Shown here piece by piece: positions 18,011 to 22,160 of a DNA stretch of 22,160 nt. A program made the translations under genes and the position numbers. How positions within the stretch are numbered: the stretch's first letter is position 1; every line of letters starts with the position of its first letter. The stretch is from the NCBI GenBank assembly GCA_001310555.1, contig BAXO01000087.1, forward strand, positions 1-22,160. The letters are read 5' to 3'. This DNA is from Bacillus sp. JCM 19058. GTDB taxonomy: Bacteria; Bacillota; Bacilli; Bacillales_H; Bacillaceae_D. The notes beneath the pieces were generated by a model. That model was not told the origin of the DNA. It ran no database searches and was given only the letters and a program-made list of their open reading frames with translations.

Positions 18011-20386
18011 ATGAAAAAAACAGGCAAACGTCTAATGGGGAGCTGGAGGGCAGGCTGGAGAAGCCAATATTTCCGCAAGAACTTCATCATGATTTTAGTC
18101 ATTACTTTCATTCCTGGTTTAATATCAGGTCTTGGAATTTACTGGTTTGGAGTCAACGAGGTCGAAAACGAGCTACGCGAACAGCACGAGCAGCAGATAA
18201 CTCAACGTGCCCAGAACATTAACGACCAATTTGACTATTTGGAGATGTCCTTAACCTCTTGGGCGTTTGAACCGCGATTCGGAATATCGCTCCTTGATAT
18301 CGACTTTGTCAGCGAATTCCAGGAAACCCGTGATATTACGAAAATGCTATTAGTCTTGCAAGGAAGTCATCCGCTCATTAAAAATGTAGAGCTTTTTATT
18401 CATTCGGAAGAACCCGTGCTATTTAGTCCTAATTATCAATTGATAAAAGAAGAAGAGCAAATTCGCTACTATGAAACGATATTAGAGCAGGGGAAGCATT
18501 TCGGTTGGGAGAAGCACTATCATTCTCCCAGTGTAAGCGAAAACGACGACCCGATTTCCTTACTGCTCACGCATAGTCTTCCAGGAGGAAATAATGAGCC
18601 GGTCGGGACATTGAATATTAGTTTAGATCGACAAAAGCTTGTGCAATTGTTAAAAACGCTAACCCCTTATAATGACGGGGCGACGTTACTGCTTAATGAA
18701 AATAATGAGCTACTTGTAGGTAATAATTCTACAGAATATCAGGGGTTTGTAAGTGCTTTACGTGAATATATAGATGAGCAGCCAAAGCATGAATCATCAT
18801 TCACTTTTAAATATCATGAATTGTCTTATTCTGTATCCTATGGAACATTAGACCGAATTGGCTCACAATGGCAATTCGTTTCGGCGGCGCCCATGTCGCA
18901 AATTACTTCGCCAATAGTGTTCATTTCCCGGGTCATAGTTATGATCAGTTTAGCAGGCTGTTGACTGCGCTAGTGATGTCCTGGCTTGCGTCTAAGCGGA
19001 TGTATAAACCGGTCGAAAAGTTAATTAGCTTATTTGAGGAAGGAAAGAAGAAACGGGAGAGCAAGGATGAATTTCAATGGATCGAGCAACAGATTGAACA
19101 GTTGTCCAACGAAAGCGAACTCCTACAGGAACGATTATCAGCGCAAGTACCAGACTTAAAAAAACAGCTTTTTAACGCAATTGCTGCAAGGGTATCTATA
19201 CTATTATTCTGAAAAGGATTTACGGCAAAGAATGTGTCACTATGGGTGGAAGCTTAATCATCAATGCTTTATATATATTGATGTACAGGTGACAGGTCTC
19301 TATGAATCGGAAGGAGGGCTCTTAAATGATGAGAGCTTATTGGCCTTTGCGATTACTAATATTATCGAAGAGCTAGCAAGGGAACAGTTTGTCCAGTTCA
19401 ATGCTCTTAACTTTCATGATTTATCGATCGGCCTTCTTATTGCATATGATGAGAATACTGAAATCCATCAACAGCTTTTACCATTTACTGAGCGTGCAAC
19501 TGAGGCCATTAAAAGGATTACGAAGCTTTACAGTACGATAACCATCAGTGAACCGACAAAGCAGGTTAAACGAATACCGCAGCTATTAGAGCAAGTAAGA
19601 CAAGGGAAGCGTTACCGCGATTATATCAATCAGAATCAAGTGATCGATTTGAATCAAATGAAGGAAAGCGATAAATATAAGCAGTTCTATTACCCATTTG
19701 ACATCGAAAAGGAAATATTACAAGCAGTACGTATGGGCCAGAGCGGAGAAACAACGCGCTTGATAGCCGAATTTTTAGAAGGGCTTACCGAAAAAGGAAT
19801 TAAAGAAATGAATATTCAAACCGGGATTGTACAATTATTTAGCAGTATTCAACATGAAATCCTTCATTCAGGCATTCATCCCCACGAGCTGTTCGGCGGA
19901 CGGAATATGTTCGAAGAGCTATCGCAAATTCGTGAATCTAGCCGAATGCTTGAATGGTTGACAGAAGAAGTGATTTCTCCTTATGTTCATTTGCTTGAAG
20001 GCAGGGTCAATTTTGAAATGAAGCAGCTTGTAGAGCGGGTTAGCAGCTATATTACTAAACACTATATGGAAGATATCTCCCTCGAAAGCTGTGCTGATGA
20101 AGTCGACACAAATCCATATACATTGAGTAAGGCATTTAAAAAAATCGTAGGGATTAATTTCATCGACTATTTGACCGGACTTCGAATTGAACAGGCAAAG
20201 GAACTCCTGTTAAATACAGACATGAAAATTAATGACATATCAGAAAAAGTCGGGTATCGACATAGTTATTTCAATCGGATATTCAAAAAGCGAATTGGTG
20301 TCCCACCAAGCCAATTTCGTAAAATGCATATTGTCCAGACTGAAAAATTACCTCGAAAAGTAAAGAGAAAGGGGCTAACAGCATGA
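18011..20386 (+). CDS. Membrane-anchored AraC-family regulator (YesS/YtdP-like), two frameshifts
   Basis: A one-component transmembrane transcription activator, probably controlling this locus. The corrected length is about 791 aa (YesS/YtdP are about 760-770). Order: transmembrane helix ~25-45 (NFIMILVITFIPGLISGLGI), extracellular sensor region ~46-295, second helix ~298-325, a HAMP-like segment (YKPVEKLISLFEEG), a long cytoplasmic linker, and a C-terminal AraC HTH domain (~680-775; DISLESCADEVDTNPYTLSK and INDISEKVGYRHSYFNRIFK). ATG 18011 follows AAAGGTGGG. Breaks are a missing C near 18958 (GGCTG for GGCCTG) at the second helix and an extra base at 19169-19175 in the linker. No paired kinase or response regulator is present. 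The stop overlaps the next gene's ATG (ATGA). Confidence 0.85.
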
Positions 20387-21179
20387 AACGGTATCAATTT
20401 GAACGGGGAAACTGCTTATACCATACCCCTTTAACAAAGCCTGAGGATGTTCGTGGCTGGAGACTGGAGGGCGCGGCGAGGATCAGATTGGTAAGAAGCA
20501 GGAGGAAAATGGACTCGATTCAGGAGAGGAAGGCGAGAGTGCTCAAGGCAGCAAACAGGAGGAGATGCGTCAAGCCAATGTTACAGAAGGGATGTCGTTG
20601 GAAAATGCACTCGATTCAGAAGTGCATGGCGACAATGCTCATTGGGTGTACTGGTGCCCGATTGATTTTCCTGATAAGATTGTAATCAGGTGGAAATTCT
20701 TTCCCGTACGTGAACCGGGGCTATGCATGATCTTTTTTGCGGCAAAAGGGCGAGATGGCGAGGATTTATTTGACGAACAGCTCAATCCCCGACAAGGGCG
20801 GTATCCACAATACCACTCAGGTGACATCAACGCTTTGCATTTGTCTTATTTTCGACATAAGCATGCCGATGAACGAGCCTTTCGCACTTGTAATCTACGA
20901 AAAAGTCATGGCTTTCATCTCGTGGCCCACGGCGCTGATCCGTTGCCACCAGCAACGGATGCGATTAAACCTTATCAAATGGAACTGGTAAAATATGAAA
21001 GCATCGTCCAGTTTTCAATCAATGAACTCACAGTTTTGGAATGGGTGGATAATGGTGAGGAATATGGTAGTATTTTGACAAGGGGAAAAATCGGTTTACG
21101 GCAAATGGCACCTATGAAAGCGTTTTATCGAGATTTATCTGTCCACGAAGCGATACGGCAGGAAAAGTTTTTAAATTAG
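20383..21179 (+). CDS. yesU: YesU-like DUF1961 protein with a 32-residue duplication, one frameshift
   Basis: Similar to B. subtilis YesU (DUF1961, about 220 aa), a protein of the rhamnogalacturonan cluster with a concanavalin-like beta-sandwich expected; its function is not established. Family-typical segments are VYWCPIDFPDKIVIRW, REPGLCMIFFAAKGRDG, YPQYHSGDINALHLSYF and RTCNLRKSHGFHLVAHGADP. One base is missing near 20469-20478, after GWRLEGA. The corrected protein is about 265 aa. The excess comes from a Glu/Gln/Gly-rich insert before MSLENALDS, containing a diverged copy of the next 32 codons (20504-20599 versus 20600-20695). It is translationally coupled to the regulator upstream and 12 bp from the esterase downstream. 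Confidence 0.8.
20504..20622 (+). repeat. Diverged in-frame tandem duplication in the YesU-like gene
   Basis: GGAAAATGGACTCGATTCAG (from 20504) and GGAAAATGCACTCGATTCAG (from 20600) are 96 bp apart. The similarity continues for about 25 more bases, through GGCGA and TGCTCA. 96 bp is 32 codons, so the frame is kept. The second copy matches the family sequence; the first is the extra one. Confidence 0.65.
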
Positions 21180-21191
21180 AGGAGGAATTCG

Positions 21192-21812
21192 ATGAAGCTG
21201 CAAAACAATGAACGGCTCTTATTAATCGGCGATAGCATTACTGATTGCGGGAGAAGAGAGGAGCCAGAGCAAATCGGGCATGGCTACGTTCGCTTGATCC
21301 GAGATTATTATCGAACAATGGCTCCGGAAAAAAAACTAGAAATAATTAATCGTGGAATTGGTGGAGATCGAGTAACTGATTTGGCCGGCCGCTGGCAAAC
21401 GGATGTCCTCGATTTGCGCCCGGATTGGCTGTCGATTTCGATCGGCATTAATGATGTCTGGAGGCAGCTAGACAATCACGAGATGGAACAGGTTTATCCT
21501 GAACGCTTTGAAGAGGTTTACGACGATCTGCTACGCCAAGTAAAAGAACAAACGAATGCAAAAATCATTCTCATGGAGCCGACAATTATTGAGGAGGAGC
21601 CTAACTCAAAAGGAAATAAAATGCTCATTGATTATGTGGAAGCTGTTCACCGCCTACAAGTAAAGTATGATGCCATACTTGTTCCGACCCACCAAGCTTT
21701 TCAAAGATATTTAAAAGCACAGTCGGGCGCCCTATTGACCACGGACGGTGTTCATATGAATTCTAGCGGAAATATGCTTATGGCCCTTACTTGGATTAAG
21801 GCACTTCAATAA
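21192..21812 (+). CDS. SGNH/GDSL esterase, likely (rhamnogalacturonan) acetylesterase
   Basis: An intact 206-aa SGNH hydrolase. Block I is LLLIGDSITDCGR with nucleophile Ser15; block II is NRGIGGDRV (Gly57/58); block III is GINDVWR (Asn87); block V is DGVHMNSSG with Asp185 and His188. No signal peptide is seen, so it should act in the cytoplasm, removing acetyl groups from imported oligosaccharides. B. subtilis has comparable esterases (YesT, YesY) in its rhamnogalacturonan cluster. The substrate is inferred from context. ATG 21192 has GAGGAGG 7 nt upstream, overlapping the preceding stop. It is the last gene of the operon and one of few with no frameshift. Confidence 0.88.
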   Translation: MKLQNNERLLLIGDSITDCGRREEPEQIGHGYVRLIRDYYRTMAPEKKLEIINRGIGGDRVTDLAGRWQTDVLDLRPDWLSISIGINDVWRQLDNHEMEQVYPERFEEVYDDLLRQVKEQTNAKIILMEPTIIEEEPNSKGNKMLIDYVEAVHRLQVKYDAILVPTHQAFQRYLKAQSGALLTTDGVHMNSSGNMLMALTWIKALQ

Positions 21813-21836
21813 AAATTCCTACATAAATAGTATTGG

Positions 21837-21866
21837 AAGACCAGCCCAGGCTTTGGGCTGGTCTTT
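21837..21866 (+). terminator. Strong terminator closing the regulator-yesU-esterase operon
   Basis: A perfect 12-bp stem (AAGACCAGCCCA at 21837-21848, TGGGCTGGTCTT at 21854-21865) with a 5-nt loop lies 24 nt after the esterase stop. The T tail is short (TTT), but the stem is very stable. Confidence 0.8.
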
Positions 21867-21981
21867 GTCATAACTATGGTAATTGCCGATAACGTAAGTT
21901 TTGATAAAGCCGAAGTCAGGTCTGAACGGACATGCGAGGATGCCAGGATGGGAGGATGCGAATTCATCCGGAGAGTATGCC

Positions 21982-22160
21982 GATTCGCCGGAAGAGCTGA
22001 AAGATTCGCCGGAAGAGGAAGCGGAAACGCGTGGAGAGGCAGCGGAATCGCGAGAAGAGGAAGCGGAATCGCGTGAAGAGGAAGCGGAATCGCCAGGAGA
22101 GGAAGCGGAAACGCGTGGAGAGGCAGCGGAATCGCCGGTAGAGGTAGTGGATTCGCCGGG
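21982..22160. repeat. 21-bp tandem repeat running off the window edge
   Basis: About 8.5 units of 21 bp begin at 21982, 22003, 22024, 22045, 22066, 22087, 22108, 22129 and 22150. The typical unit is GAATCGCCGGAAGAGG followed by AAGCG. The units starting at 22024 and 22108 are identical, which suggests a higher-order, 84-bp duplication. Because 21 is a multiple of three, frames stay open on both strands: plus gives an acidic heptad (E-E-A-E-S-P/R-E), minus gives a Ser/Ala-rich one (S-S-S-R-D-S-A). Neither frame has a supported start inside the window, so coding status is open. Confidence 0.8.

Noticed and set aside
2231..21179. Programmed frameshifting as the explanation for the broken genes
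   Set aside because: Too many sites, both directions, varied contexts and no slippery-site plus pseudoknot pattern; error or pseudogenisation is simpler.
21819..22160. Minus-strand frame open from the window edge through the 21-bp repeat
   Set aside because: It runs through the esterase operon terminator, and no start is visible inside the window; treated as a repeat of open coding status.

Overview
The window looks like a chromosomal segment of a Gram-positive, low-to-mid GC, spore-former-type Bacillaceae, possibly an alkaliphilic Bacillus relative (inference). The evidence is AGGAGG-type ribosome binding sites, lipoprotein solute-binding proteins, DUF624/YesL-like membrane proteins, a membrane-anchored AraC regulator of the YesS/YtdP type, CcpA cre-like sites and a Hol_Tox-type small toxin. 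Most of the window (about 2.2-21.9 kb) is a pectin / rhamnogalacturonan-oligosaccharide utilisation locus. It resembles the yes/yet/lpl genes of B. subtilis but is arranged differently.

Layout. 1-2230 is gene-poor. It holds a likely type I toxin-antitoxin locus (27-aa holin-like toxin on the minus strand with a convergent antisense RNA), a doubtful SspH-like remnant and a cre-like site. 2231-5320 is a ~1029-aa clan GH-A glycoside hydrolase with its own terminator. 5664-6274 is a DUF624 membrane protein. 6588-7142 (minus) is an unrecognised lipoprotein. 7483-11219 is a translationally coupled pair: a PL22-like oligogalacturonate lyase and a YetA-like protein. 11740-15988 is an ABC importer operon (solute-binding lipoprotein, two LplB/LplC-like permeases, a second DUF624 protein) with no ATPase. 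16260-17818 is a second, paralogous solute-binding lipoprotein as a single-gene unit with promoter, cre site and terminator. 18011-21812 is an operon of the membrane AraC regulator, a YesU-like DUF1961 protein and an SGNH esterase, closed by a strong terminator. From 21982 to the window edge there is a 21-bp tandem repeat.

How it works (inference from families). The SGNH esterase would deacetylate the oligosaccharides. The solute-binding proteins and permeases would import them, powered by an ATPase encoded elsewhere (MsmX-like). The PL22 lyase, YetA-like protein, YesU-like protein and GH-A hydrolase would degrade them in the cytoplasm. The membrane AraC protein would sense substrate outside and activate transcription, and CcpA would repress at cre sites that sit on the start points.

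Quality warning. Eleven of the twelve locus genes are broken by single-base indels, about 22 in total and roughly one per 0.7 kb of coding sequence, mostly in homopolymers or doubled bases. Correcting them gives a whole number of codons and a family-typical length where the family is known, and I saw no substitution-type stops or large deletions. I read these as probable sequencing errors and annotate each gene across its shifts. If they are real, the whole locus is a fresh pseudogene cluster.
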